Shown piece by piece: positions 36,000 through 43,979 of a DNA stretch of 53,812 bases. The number at the start of each line of letters is the position of its first letter. Positions within the stretch are counted from its first letter, which is position 1. Source of the stretch: Promethearchaeota archaeon (GTDB lineage Archaea > Asgardarchaeota > Lokiarchaeia > Sigyniarchaeales > SOKP01); assembly GCA_018238625.1 (NCBI GenBank), contig JABCSY010000014.1, forward strand, positions 1 through 53,812, given 5' to 3'. Below the pieces are notes generated by a model that was not told the origin of the DNA, searched no databases, and saw only the letters and a list, made by a program, of their open reading frames with translations. The translations under genes were made by a program, and so were the position numbers.

Positions 36000-36736
36000 A
36001 AGTTAAAAATGTGAGCTTTGAGTATAATTCAAATTTTTCCATGAACGATTTATCCTTAAACATAGAAGAAAACTCAATCTATGCTTTAACAGGGAACAAT
36101 GGGTCTGGTAAAACTACGTTACTAAGATTAATGGTTGGTTTACTGAAACCTAAATCTGGAACCATTAAAATATTTAACGAAATTTTAACCAGAGATAAAA
36201 ATCAATTGTGGAAGCTTAGACAAAGAATTGGTTTTTTATTTCAGAACCCTGACGACCAATTATTTGCGCCAACAATTGAAGAAGATGTAGGTTTTGGAGC
36301 GAGAAATCTTGGTCTTGAAGAAGAAGAAGTGAAAGAGAGAGTTAAATGGGCGCTCGAAGCAGTTAACTTAACAGAATATAGAAAATTTTCTCCGTATGAT
36401 TTATCTTGGGGTCAAAAAAAACGAGCTGCTTTGGCCGGATTGCTAGTTATGAAGCCTAAATTGTTAATTTTAGATGAGCCATTCGCAAATCTCGATTTTA
36501 GATCGATTTATAACCATTTAAAAATATTAGAAACCCTTAGGAAAGAAGAAAAGATGACTATTTTGTTCACTACTCATAATCTTTTTTTTATAGAACATTG
36601 GGCGGATAAAGTGCTTGTTTTAAACGATGGAAAGGCTGTATTCGAAGGAAACATAGAAGAAGGATTAAACAGCCCCAAAATTAAAAAGCTCTTAGGATCT
36701 TACGAAGATATTTTAAAACTTCTTAGCCAAAAATAA
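35984..36736 (+). CDS. cbiO: CbiO/EcfA ATPase of the cobalt/nickel transporter
   Basis: The ABC ATPase has Walker A GNNGSGKTT, Q-loop in GFLFQNPDDQLFAPT (the EcfA hallmark), the signature region LSWGQKKRAALAG and Walker B LLILDEPFANLD. The first ATG/GTG/TTG in frame is GTG 36011, but this would cut the conserved first beta strand (PLVEVKNVSFEY). A strong GGAGG (35972-35976) stands 7 nt before ATT 35984, which gives IIPLVEVKNVSFEY. I take ATT as the start, so the gene overlaps cbiQ by 16 bp. The conventional call would be 36011-36736. Confidence 0.88.
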   Translation: MIPLVEVKNVSFEYNSNFSMNDLSLNIEENSIYALTGNNGSGKTTLLRLMVGLLKPKSGTIKIFNEILTRDKNQLWKLRQRIGFLFQNPDDQLFAPTIEEDVGFGARNLGLEEEEVKERVKWALEAVNLTEYRKFSPYDLSWGQKKRAALAGLLVMKPKLLILDEPFANLDFRSIYNHLKILETLRKEEKMTILFTTHNLFFIEHWADKVLVLNDGKAVFEGNIEEGLNSPKIKKLLGSYEDILKLLSQK

Positions 36737-36784
36737 AGTAAATAGAGTATTATTTGTGTTAATTTGGAAAAAAAGAAAAAGTGA

Positions 36785-36867
36785 GAGGAGTAAAAAAGAG
36801 TAAAAATAATGTGAAATGGCAGTTTTTTAAGTAATTATTTTATTTTTTTACTTTTTTTTGACTCCTC
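36785..36867 (+). terminator. Long inverted repeat after cbiO, terminator-like
   Basis: Arm GAGGAGT plus an A-rich stretch (36785-36810) is complementary, with small slips, to the T-rich stretch ending ACTCCTC (36834-36867). The loop holds about 23 nt. The T-runs TTTTTTTA and CTTTTTTTT suit archaeal termination. It lies 48 bp past the cbiO stop and probably ends the cbiQO transcript. Confidence 0.5.
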
Positions 36868-36890
36868 GTTTATATGAGTAGTATTTTTTT

Positions 36891-36945
36891 ATAATTTAGT
36901 ATTATTTATAAATAATATGAAAAATTTATAAAATAATATGAAGTC
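36891..36945. promoter_or_regulatory. Copy B of the cbi promoter/operator block
   Basis: This block is 50/55 identical to the block between cbiM and cbiQ, with no gaps and the same dyad arms (36900-36912 and 36925-36938). The similarity continues loosely past it, with a TATA box TTTATATG at 36966-36973 and a final GAATAGCGTTATTTAGTAG that echoes the cbiQ leader. A transcript from here would run toward the ncRNA and the membrane protein at 37485. Confidence 0.6.
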
Positions 36946-37125
36946 AGAAAATAAACCCTCCAAAATTTATATGGTGAAAAAGAACTACGAATAGCGTTAT
37001 TTAGTAGAAAATATCAGATTGTATAAAGAAATCTTAATCATATTTAAAACAATTTGAATTATTTCCCTTCTTTATTCATATAAAAATTTGCGTTTTAATT
37101 AAATAAATAAATTTTTTAGCTCGGC

Positions 37126-37134
37126 TTTTATATT
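37126..37134 (+). promoter_or_regulatory. TATA box of the ncRNA gene
   Basis: TTTTATATT lies about 25 nt before the point where the structured, GC-richer sequence begins (about 37152). It is an ordinary archaeal TATA spacing and suggests the RNA is made from its own promoter. Confidence 0.45.
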
Positions 37135-37149
37135 ATTACATGGGAAAAT

Positions 37150-37470
37150 GATGATGGAACATTGGCATATTCGAGGACACGTATGATAACCCGTGATTAC
37201 GTGTGCAAACTTATGCGTACATCCTGAGTTTATTAATCAACAATTTACTGCATCAAAAATGGGCTCTTAATCAAGCTAAGGTAATGTCCGTGCGATGAGA
37301 TTCGAGTCAGCACCCAGCGTGCAGATATGATTATGCCCCAAAAAGGCATAGAAATTAACGCCTAGCACGAGAGAACTTATTTGATTTTATGGGATAACCA
37401 TTAGATGATAAATTTGTGTTAGTGTCTTAGGCTACAATATATGCTGATTTTATAACAACATAATTTTTTT
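37150..37470 (+). ncRNA. Candidate multi-hairpin H/ACA-type guide RNA
   Basis: About 320 nt with locally higher GC, its own TATA box and a T9 end. Hairpin 1: lower stem GCATA/TATGC (37165-37169 with 37212-37216); internal loop TTCGAGG and GCAAACT; upper stem ACACGTA/TACGTGT (37177-37183 with 37198-37204); K-loop with TGA (37184-37186) and GA (37195-37196) able to form tandem sheared G-A pairs; then ACA at 37219-37221, 14 nt after the pocket begins. That is the archaeal H/ACA rule. Hairpin 2 has another K-loop (TGA 37296-37298, GA 37304-37305) on stem GTGCGA/TC-A-GCAC. Hairpin 3 is TTATGCC/GGCATAG. AGCTAAG (37274-37280) pairs with CTTAGGCT (37426-37433), directly followed by ACA (37434-37436). 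RNase P and SRP consensus motifs are absent. Only hairpin 1 is convincing as a guide. Confidence 0.6.
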
Positions 37471-37472
37471 TT
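37464..37472 (+). terminator. T9 run ending the ncRNA
   Basis: Nine consecutive T residues follow the final ACA by 28 nt and precede the ATG of the next gene by 12 nt. Oligo-T is sufficient for archaeal RNA polymerase termination. Read-through into the downstream gene cannot be excluded. Confidence 0.45.
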
Positions 37473-37484
37473 AAGTGATAAGAA

Positions 37485-37976
37485 ATGGTTAATTTAAATA
37501 AATTTTGGATTTTAATATCAATTGGAACCTTAATCATAATGATTTCTTTGGTCTTTTTACCCATTATGGTACCTAAAAACCCAGATTTTCCCACAGGGAT
37601 TAATGGTTATATTTGGATGTGGGGATTTTGGATAGATGTAAGAGGAGAATACATGGGTATGCTATTAAATGTCTCGATATATGGGATAATATTTTCCATT
37701 ATAATTATTGTATTCGCAGTTAAAAATGCAAAATTATTATTGGAATTTAGAAAAACCCAAAATTTCACAAAGAAGATGAATAAAAACTTTTTATTATTAG
37801 CAATTTTAACTCTTGTTTTAACAGTTCTATGGTTGATATTTTTTATGATCATCCCGCTTGGTAGTACCTCTCTTTATGATTATCATGTTATTGGGTATGG
37901 ATTTGTTATTAATCTTATCGGAGGGGGATTAGTTCTTATAAACGCTATTATGATGAACAAGATAGTGAGAGAGTAA
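37485..37976 (+). CDS. Small four-helix membrane protein of unknown function
   Basis: This 163-residue protein has four hydrophobic helices (about 8-28, 58-82, 100-122, 132-155). A Trp/Gly/Pro-rich outward loop (about 30-55, with IWMWGFWIDVRGEY) lies between the first two. I recognise no family. It lies downstream of the ncRNA and of the second cbi-type promoter block, so it could be metal-regulated if transcription reads through (inference). It converges with a roadblock gene. Confidence 0.78.
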   Translation: MVNLNKFWILISIGTLIIMISLVFLPIMVPKNPDFPTGINGYIWMWGFWIDVRGEYMGMLLNVSIYGIIFSIIIIVFAVKNAKLLLEFRKTQNFTKKMNKNFLLLAILTLVLTVLWLIFFMIIPLGSTSLYDYHVIGYGFVINLIGGGLVLINAIMMNKIVRE

Positions 37977-38036
37977 GTCATGAATGATCTGATAATGGAA
38001 GGAATCTTTTCTAAAATTTGTGGAATTAGAGGCGGA

Positions 38037-38108
38037 TTATGATGAACCACGCTGATTTTAAAAACAGTATATTCTTACTTCAAAAAGAGAAAAGAATATT
38101 CATCATAA
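38037..38108. terminator. Nested inverted repeat between convergent genes
   Basis: TTATGATGAA (38037-38046) pairs with TTCATCATAA (38099-38108), and ATATTCTT (38069-38076) pairs with AAGAATAT (38092-38099). A 22-nt unpaired stretch is on one side only. The right arm overlaps the stop codon of the roadblock gene. Position between convergent genes favours a terminator. Confidence 0.45.
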
Positions 38109-38576
38109 AAGGCTAATCGTGTCTGAATTAAAGAGTTCCTTCAACTCTTTATTTATTTCTCCTTCTTCTGCTTGAATGTATTGGTTTAAAATCACCGCAA
38201 TCTTTGGCGAGTACTTGTTCATTATCGCTCTTACAAGCCCTATTTGAATATTTTTATCTGAAGCAATGCATAACACTCCTTTACCTGCTTTTATAGAAAA
38301 AATCATCCCTTTAAAATATTCAGTGATTTGTAGGTGAATGTTTCCATAACCGAGGATGTATCCTTGTTCTTCGCCAGCGGTGAACACAGCACCTCCAATT
38401 GCTCCAATCTTTTCAACGGAGATGTCGTCTTTGGAAGACTTTAAAATGAATTTAGACTCGCTCACAATAGTTATTCCAGTATCGTCAATAATTATAGCGT
38501 ATTTTAACCCTGGCGTACTATTAATAATTTCGTTTAATATTTTTTTTAAAGTATGTTCGTCCTGAGAATAACTCAA
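38103..38576 (-). CDS. Roadblock/LC7-domain protein
   Basis: This 157-residue protein shows the roadblock pattern: a helix (LKKILNEIINST), the strand pair PGLKYAIIIDDTGITIVSES, a central helix (VEKIGAIGGAVFTAGEEQG), strands GYGNIHLQITEYFKGMIFSIKAG and GVLCIASDKNIQIGLVRAIM. Roadblock proteins dimerise and scaffold small GTPases (MglB, Ragulator, dynein light chains). They are expanded in Asgard archaea together with Ras-like GTPases. No GTPase is adjacent here. The start is TTG. Confidence 0.88.
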   Translation of the reverse strand: MSYSQDEHTLKKILNEIINSTPGLKYAIIIDDTGITIVSESKFILKSSKDDISVEKIGAIGGAVFTAGEEQGYILGYGNIHLQITEYFKGMIFSIKAGKGVLCIASDKNIQIGLVRAIMNKYSPKIAVILNQYIQAEEGEINKELKELFNSDTISLL

Positions 38577-38753
38577 TTGGACCTACCATTTATTTTTTTA
38601 AGCGATTTAGATATTATCCAATGTGCTTTTTTATTAAAAAGAATTTATTTAAAGTAAACTCTAATTATCCTTTTTAAGTATATATAGTATAAAAATAAAA
38701 TTCTATCTATAAAAATTTAATTCACTCTAAATAGTTTTATGTTGCGCAACGGA

Positions 38754-39110
38754 TTAAAATAACTCTTGGGATCTAATCATAGTTTTTAAGGGTTTTACTC
38801 TGTTTTTATTATTTTTCGATTTTTCTAACAAAATAAATAGTTTAAACTGCTTCCCTTTATCAATATCAAACTTGAGTTGAACTAAATTAGGATCGTTTAA
38901 GATATCTTTATTCTCCTTATTTTTGGAAATTGCCCATAAAGCTAGTTTATTCTCGTGAATCCAAAGTCTTTTTGAGATATCCGAGCCTATTGCAAATCCG
39001 TTTTTATCGGTTATTACGCCTGCTACAAAATTAGGGAAATTTTTCTTAATTCTGTGTAAGAAATAATTTACCTCAACTTGATTTATTAATCTATTATTCA
39101 CCTGTTTCAT
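38754..39110 (-). CDS. Small roadblock-like protein
   Basis: This 118-residue protein contains FPNFVAGVITDKNGFAIGSD, the first beta hairpin typical of roadblock/longin-like domains, followed by helices and a final strand (FKLFILLEKS). It is shorter and more divergent than the neighbour at 38103 and may be a partial or variant roadblock fold. The two genes lie in tandem between a membrane protein and tfb, which suggests paired function (inference). Confidence 0.7.
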   Translation of the reverse strand: MKQVNNRLINQVEVNYFLHRIKKNFPNFVAGVITDKNGFAIGSDISKRLWIHENKLALWAISKNKENKDILNDPNLVQLKFDIDKGKQFKLFILLEKSKNNKNRVKPLKTMIRSQELF

Positions 39111-39225
39111 TTATACCTGACCTATCAATATCAAATAATCGATAGAATAAAATTAGAAAAAAAAAGTCTTAAATCAGTATATTATGAAGGTATTACAAAA
39201 AAGAGAGTTTGTACAAAATGATTTT

Positions 39226-40137
39226 TTATTTTTTCTTTAAATTAATTCCAAGATCTAAATTTTCTATAAGTTCGGAGAAGCGATTTCGAACGGTCACCTC
39301 TGTGACTTGACTGACTTTGGCTATTTTTCTTTGAGTTCTCCGTTCTTTAGTGAGAATTGATGCTGTATAAATTGCTGCGGCGCATAGTCCCGTTGGTCCG
39401 CGACCTGAGGTTAGCCCCCTTAATTCAGCCATTTTAATAATTTTTTTTGCTGTATTTTGGCAATCAGTAGATAATTCTAATTCAGATATAAATCGAGTAA
39501 GAAAATCTAACGCTTTAGTTGGGTTTAAATTTAGTTCTAATTCTCTTGAGATAAATCTAAAGGAACGTCCTATTTCTTTTTTATCAACACGAGCAACTTC
39601 TGCTATCTCGTTTAATGTACGCGGTACTTTAAACCTTCTACAAGCGGCATATAGACTAGCGGCTGCTACGCCTTCAATGCTTCTCCCTCGAATAAGATGA
39701 GCTCCAACAGCGTCTCTATAGATTTTTGCAGAACTTTCTCGCAGATTTTTCTGAAGATCAAGATTTGAAGCCATGCGATCTAATTCACTTAAAGCAAAAG
39801 TCAAGTTTCTTTCAGTAGCATCTGATACTCTAATCCTACTTTGCCATTTTCTCAAGCGATATATTTGACCTCTAATCTTAGCAGAGATTTCCTTCCCAAA
39901 GATGTCCTTATTCTTCCAGTCTATCATGGTGCTTAAGCCCTTGTCGTGGATCATATAAGTCATTGGAGCTCCTGTCCTAGTTCTTTTCTTTTTTTGATCT
40001 GCATCAAAAGCACGCCATTCTGGGCCCTGATCTATGTGTTTTTCTGAGTGCACTAAACCACATTCTTGACAAACTAATGAGCCTCTATTTTCGTCAAATA
40101 GAATATTTTTACCGCATTCGCTACAATTAATTTCCAA
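39226..40137 (-). CDS. tfb: Transcription initiation factor IIB (TFB)
   Basis: This 303-residue archaeal TFIIB homologue has an N-terminal zinc ribbon (Cys5, Cys8, Cys23, Cys26), the B-reader/linker region with GPEWRAFD, and two cyclin repeats (first with [15 protein letters not shown], second with [17 protein letters not shown]). It recruits RNA polymerase to TBP-bound promoters and contacts the BRE. The start is TTG. It lies downstream of gar1 on the same strand, the common archaeal gar1-tfb arrangement. Confidence 0.96.
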   Translation of the reverse strand: MEINCSECGKNILFDENRGSLVCQECGLVHSEKHIDQGPEWRAFDADQKKKRTRTGAPMTYMIHDKGLSTMIDWKNKDIFGKEISAKIRGQIYRLRKWQSRIRVSDATERNLTFALSELDRMASNLDLQKNLRESSAKIYRDAVGAHLIRGRSIEGVAAASLYAACRRFKVPRTLNEIAEVARVDKKEIGRSFRFISRELELNLNPTKALDFLTRFISELELSTDCQNTAKKIIKMAELRGLTSGRGPTGLCAAAIYTASILTKERRTQRKIAKVSQVTEVTVRNRFSELIENLDLGINLKKK

Positions 40138-40225
40138 ATTATTTTCTTCTGGGCTGCTTTGGTTCCAACTTGAAATAATTTACACCTTTTTAGATACTTC
40201 TTTTATTAAAAACTGATATAAAGCA

Positions 40226-40474
40226 TTAGTGTAATTTAGCGTAGATAGTATCATTTGGATTAAATTCTTTGTTGGGTAATATATTTATAGAAATAAATGG
40301 CAAATTTGTAGGGCCAAAAATTTCTTTAATATAGCCTATTTCTTCATATTTTTCCGTATAAACAGGTTTATGAAAAATTGCTTCGAGGTTTTTATCCCAC
40401 CTTTTAGCCCTAAAAATGTGATGTTTCTTAGAATTCCCGAGATAGGATAGATTTAGTTTAATGTATTTTTGCAA
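40226..40474 (-). CDS. gar1: H/ACA ribonucleoprotein protein Gar1
   Basis: This 82-residue beta-barrel protein has the Gar1 core EEIGYIKEIFGPTNLPFISI, which matches the vGkVxDiFGPvxxPyvsv pattern. Gar1 binds Cbf5 and controls substrate loading and release in H/ACA pseudouridine-synthase particles. It is encoded just upstream of tfb on the same strand and starts at TTG. A candidate H/ACA guide RNA lies about 3 kb away on the other strand, which is a striking but possibly coincidental neighbour. Confidence 0.9.
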   Translation of the reverse strand: MQKYIKLNLSYLGNSKKHHIFRAKRWDKNLEAIFHKPVYTEKYEEIGYIKEIFGPTNLPFISINILPNKEFNPNDTIYAKLH

Positions 40475-40537
40475 ACGACGACCCTAACTATTGTTTAAAA
40501 TATAGAATAGAAAATTGATAAGTAATATTTAAATGTA

Positions 40538-40555
40538 CCCTTTATTTAAAAAGGG
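40538..40555. repeat. Small hairpin upstream of gar1
   Basis: CCCTTT (40538-40543) and AAAGGG (40550-40555) form a 6-bp stem with a 6-nt loop. It lies 64 bp upstream of the gar1 start and 185 bp past the end of the RaSEA gene. It could act as a weak terminator for that operon or as a promoter element. Confidence 0.3.
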
Positions 40556-40739
40556 CTTACAAAAATGATTAATTTATTCCAAATGTACGTTATTTTAAAA
40601 ATCCTAATAAGCGGGAAATGGGTGGGATAGATAAATAAATTATTAAATTTTGACAAAAATACAAACATTCTACTAGTTTTTGATTTCTTTCAAAAATGAG
40701 TTGAGGAATTTCTTTTAAATGCCATCTTAATTGTATTTA

Positions 40740-41849
40740 TTAAATGAAATTTTTCTGCAACTGATATTTTATCAAACAACCACACGAGTAGCTATCGTCT
40801 TTTTTTATTAAACAATTAATATTCTGAGAAATTACAAATTCTTTGAGAGAGTTTATCATAAATTCGTTGCACTCTCTTTTTAAACAATTATGGATACCTC
40901 TTTTCGAGCCAGCTCCAGAGGGGGAAGATATAATTCTAACTGAATCCAAGATAGTATTGTCTTTACAAGCTTTAATTATGCATTTAAATAAAGAATAAAA
41001 CCAAGGTGTCCGATATCTGTTCTGATACCATAAATATTCCACTAGTGAATTTTTTTGAATGTTGAGAGGGTTGATTGAAATAGTATTGACCTTTAATTCA
41101 GCTAATTTTTGAATGGAACTAACACAATCATCTATTGCTGTTTGTTCGTTTAGGAAGGGTGGTTTAAACAATAAATATGCTCTCACACCTACATTATTTT
41201 TCTTACAAATTTGGACTGCTTTTAAAAAATCTTCGAATTTCAGACCTTTATTTATGTATATATTTCTAATGTAGTCATTTACTGTTTCCAAACCTATAGC
41301 TACTTCGATGTACTTATTTTCTAAAATGTTTTTCATTTTTTTAAGCTTCTCACGAGTTATATAATCAACTCGAGATTCTACAACGATTTCTTTTATTTTA
41401 GGGACTTCAGCGATTTTATTATATATATGTTCACGAACATCTGCAGAAATTTCATCGTCATCGAAAAAACTTCCAGAATTAAAAATCTTGAGGACAAAAT
41501 CATCTTTATCGGCAGAAATTTCCTTGATTTTTTTTTCTAAGGCATAATCAAATTGATTGATAATGTGAATATGATCAATTTCTTCAATGGTGGAATCTTG
41601 AATATATCCACACATGGAACACCCTCCAGTTTCGCCTAATGCCCAACTACATCCCTTTGTTCTTAATATAACCGTGAATTCCTTTCCTTTTTCTTTGAGC
41701 AAACGATCTTCTTTTATCCAAAAACTTACTGGTTTATCTAATCGTTCGTCTTCAAATTGTGGCTTTTTTCTAATGGCTTTAGATCTAAGAGCTTTGATTT
41801 TTTCAACGAGGGAATTATTATCATTTAATTTTTTCGTAGACATTGGCAA
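40740..41849 (-). CDS. Radical SAM protein RaSEA, archaeosine synthase partner
   Basis: This 369-residue radical SAM enzyme of the Cx9CxxC type has Cys67, Cys77 and Cys80 in KGCSWALGETGGCSMCGY as the [4Fe-4S] ligands. It also has the family segments LKIFNSGSFFDDDEI and VVESRVDYI. It matches the archaeal family now known as RaSEA, which with ArcS converts the lysine adduct of preQ0-tRNA to archaeosine at position 15. It overlaps the 3' end of the arcS gene by 29 bp, which supports complex formation. The start is TTG 41849 or ATG 41843. Confidence 0.9.
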   Translation of the reverse strand: MPMSTKKLNDNNSLVEKIKALRSKAIRKKPQFEDERLDKPVSFWIKEDRLLKEKGKEFTVILRTKGCSWALGETGGCSMCGYIQDSTIEEIDHIHIINQFDYALEKKIKEISADKDDFVLKIFNSGSFFDDDEISADVREHIYNKIAEVPKIKEIVVESRVDYITREKLKKMKNILENKYIEVAIGLETVNDYIRNIYINKGLKFEDFLKAVQICKKNNVGVRAYLLFKPPFLNEQTAIDDCVSSIQKLAELKVNTISINPLNIQKNSLVEYLWYQNRYRTPWFYSLFKCIIKACKDNTILDSVRIISSPSGAGSKRGIHNCLKRECNEFMINSLKEFVISQNINCLIKKDDSYSCGCLIKYQLQKNFI

Positions 41850-43911
41850 TTTTACCTGTTTTTGAATTTTTTATATAATTTGAACCAACTTCTAGGTTCC
41901 CTAATCCAATTAAATTCTTTTTTTCTTTATCGAAAATAAGCGTAAAATCTTTTGGAACGAGATTTGGACTATAATTTATTATCCCAGGACGAAATAAGGT
42001 GTTTCCCTTAATTAATTGTCCGTCAAAAACCATATAATTCGTATTTTCATTTAAAGGTAATAGTCTATTCGCTCCTGAAAGATTCAATTCAATTTGTCCC
42101 GTACTAAAATTGAATTTTCCAAGATACTGTTTATTTATCAAGTCAAATATTTCTATTTGGTGCTTTCTTTCATTTTTTCTGGTCCTAATTCCATTAGAAC
42201 ATATTTTTTCTCCAGCTCCCGTTCCAAATTGATAATCCAATATTTTAATAAATTTACGAGTCCAACTCTTTGAGAAATTTTTATTTTTTGGAATAGGCTT
42301 TAGTGGTTTAAACGAATCTTTTAGGTCCCTAATACTATTCTCTAAAGAATTTAAGGATTCAATGGTAGTAAGATTGATTTTAACTCCCGTGAAGTAAAAT
42401 TTATTCTTTAGTTTTAATCGAGCGTTATCTATAATTTTTAAGTATCCCGGTTCTTTTAAATAACATATAATAGGTATATCCTTATCATATTTCTCCACTA
42501 ACTCAATTAGCATATTTGAAGCAATTGTTATTTCTTCATTATCCCAATCCCCCGTTACAGAAATATCATATGAATTTACGGGGTATATATTTTCAAGTTG
42601 TCTAGGAATGGCTCCTAGGGGAGATGTTAAAATTATTTCTTGAAAATCCGGAAAATCGCGAAATTTACGAATAATGCTATGAAATTTCTTGTGAGATTTC
42701 GACTCGGAGTACGGCTTCTTTGCCGAGCAAGGAAGTATAATAATCAGTTTTGTCCATGATTCAGGCGTAAAACTTTTTAACAATCTCTCCCGAAATTCTT
42801 GGAAATCTGGTCTATAATACGAAGATGGCCCAAAACATTTAATGATTTTATTCGCTTGAGTTATCGGAGTTTCAAGTTTTATCTCGTTAAAGTACTGTTT
42901 ATCTAAGACTTTTAACATAGAAATTATGTTCATGTCGTCAAACGAGGATTTTTCGACAAAACCTCGATAATCCTCCATTCGCAAATACAACTTTATTTTA
43001 TTCATGTAGGTGTATGCAGATATAATATTATGAAGAGTTAATTGTTCTATTTTTTCGGAAGAATATTTGTTTTCGCGGATATATTTTAATTTCCTTTTGC
43101 AAATAGAACACGGACAGGGTAAATATTTTAATTTATAAATGGGAAGTAAATGTTCTATAGTATCGTAGAAATTTTCAGAAGATAAATATAATAGATAGGA
43201 ACAATCAATTAAATCTACCCCTAAATAGACTAAAATTGGATAAAATTTCGGAATAATTCTCCCAGAAGCCATTATGACTAAATTATTGTCGAGTTCCCGC
43301 TTAATTTGAAAAATAACATTCAAAATATTTCTATATTTACTAAATACATCAAACAAATCGACTAAATTTAATATTCTTACGTTATTATTGTTCTTAATTA
43401 AAGGAAGATACAGATCAAATAATTCGGGATACTCAAAAATCTTAATAGATAAACCAAAATCTAAATTACGATATTGGTTTAAGATTTGGTTAGCATCAGT
43501 AATAAAATTGATAATTTCGTTTTTAGCGAATTCCCTATTTATGGTAGTAGTAGGAATATTAAACGGAATTAGGGGTATAATGTTATCTTCTGAAAATATA
43601 TCAATATTATTAGCTAAAATTTCTTTAAATTTTTCCATTGAACCATTGTGCTTATAGATAAAGCCAGTATGTTTAAATTTTTCTCGTAAAAACCCAATTT
43701 TCAAATAAAATTCTTTTAAGATCAAAAATACCTCGTGGTCTTCAAATTCCTCAAGAAAACTTATATGGTTTATTAAACTTTTCTTCATCGGAACGAGGAT
43801 ATTAGGTGTCGATATAAACCTTTTAGATTCCTTTGAACAAATAATTCTTCCTACTCTAGAAAATCCTATTCCTTTAGTTATTAATTCAAAAAAATAATTC
43901 ATGTTTTTCAA
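41821..43911 (-). CDS. arcS: Archaeosine synthase alpha subunit ArcS (TgtA2)
   Basis: This 696-residue protein has an N-terminal TGT-like barrel. It includes a zinc site pattern CxCxxC...H (Cys266, Cys268, Cys271, His294) like that of archaeal TGT. The ArcS-specific core follows, with PCSAKKPYS (394-402) and SPLGAIPRQLE, and a C-terminal PUA RNA-binding domain (about 620-696). ArcS attaches free lysine to preQ0 at tRNA position 15, and the overlapping radical SAM gene finishes archaeosine. The operon is leftward, arcS then RaSEA. The archaeal TGT (tgtA) that inserts preQ0 is not in this window. Confidence 0.92.
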   Translation of the reverse strand: MKNMNYFFELITKGIGFSRVGRIICSKESKRFISTPNILVPMKKSLINHISFLEEFEDHEVFLILKEFYLKIGFLREKFKHTGFIYKHNGSMEKFKEILANNIDIFSEDNIIPLIPFNIPTTTINREFAKNEIINFITDANQILNQYRNLDFGLSIKIFEYPELFDLYLPLIKNNNNVRILNLVDLFDVFSKYRNILNVIFQIKRELDNNLVIMASGRIIPKFYPILVYLGVDLIDCSYLLYLSSENFYDTIEHLLPIYKLKYLPCPCSICKRKLKYIRENKYSSEKIEQLTLHNIISAYTYMNKIKLYLRMEDYRGFVEKSSFDDMNIISMLKVLDKQYFNEIKLETPITQANKIIKCFGPSSYYRPDFQEFRERLLKSFTPESWTKLIIILPCSAKKPYSESKSHKKFHSIIRKFRDFPDFQEIILTSPLGAIPRQLENIYPVNSYDISVTGDWDNEEITIASNMLIELVEKYDKDIPIICYLKEPGYLKIIDNARLKLKNKFYFTGVKINLTTIESLNSLENSIRDLKDSFKPLKPIPKNKNFSKSWTRKFIKILDYQFGTGAGEKICSNGIRTRKNERKHQIEIFDLINKQYLGKFNFSTGQIELNLSGANRLLPLNENTNYMVFDGQLIKGNTLFRPGIINYSPNLVPKDFTLIFDKEKKNLIGLGNLEVGSNYIKNSKTGKIANVYEKIK

Positions 43912-43979
43912 TTAAAGATATCATTCAAAGGTATTTAAATTAATTTTTTTCTATTTTTTTAAAATGTATCAAATTAAAA

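Larger units (their letters stand above)
36737..37484. other. 748-bp intergenic region with terminator, second cbi promoter copy and ncRNA
   Basis: No convincing protein gene lies between cbiO and the membrane protein at 37485. The region contains, in order, a long terminator-like inverted repeat (36785-36867), the second copy of the cbi promoter block (36891-36945) with its own TATA box at about 36965-36972, an independent TATA box at 37126-37134, a candidate ncRNA and a T9 terminator. Confidence 0.7.

Noticed and set aside
37294..37310. T-loop-like GATTCGAGTC suggesting a tRNA
   Set aside because: The flanking bases cannot form a T-stem and no acceptor, D or anticodon arm lies around it; it is better explained as the K-loop of hairpin 2.
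37150..37470. RNase P RNA or SRP RNA as the identity of the structured RNA
   Set aside because: The length fits, but the universally conserved RNase P blocks (GAGGAAAGUC-like and ACAGAAnnnGGCUUA-like) and the SRP helix 8 motif (GGAAGCAGC-like) are not present.
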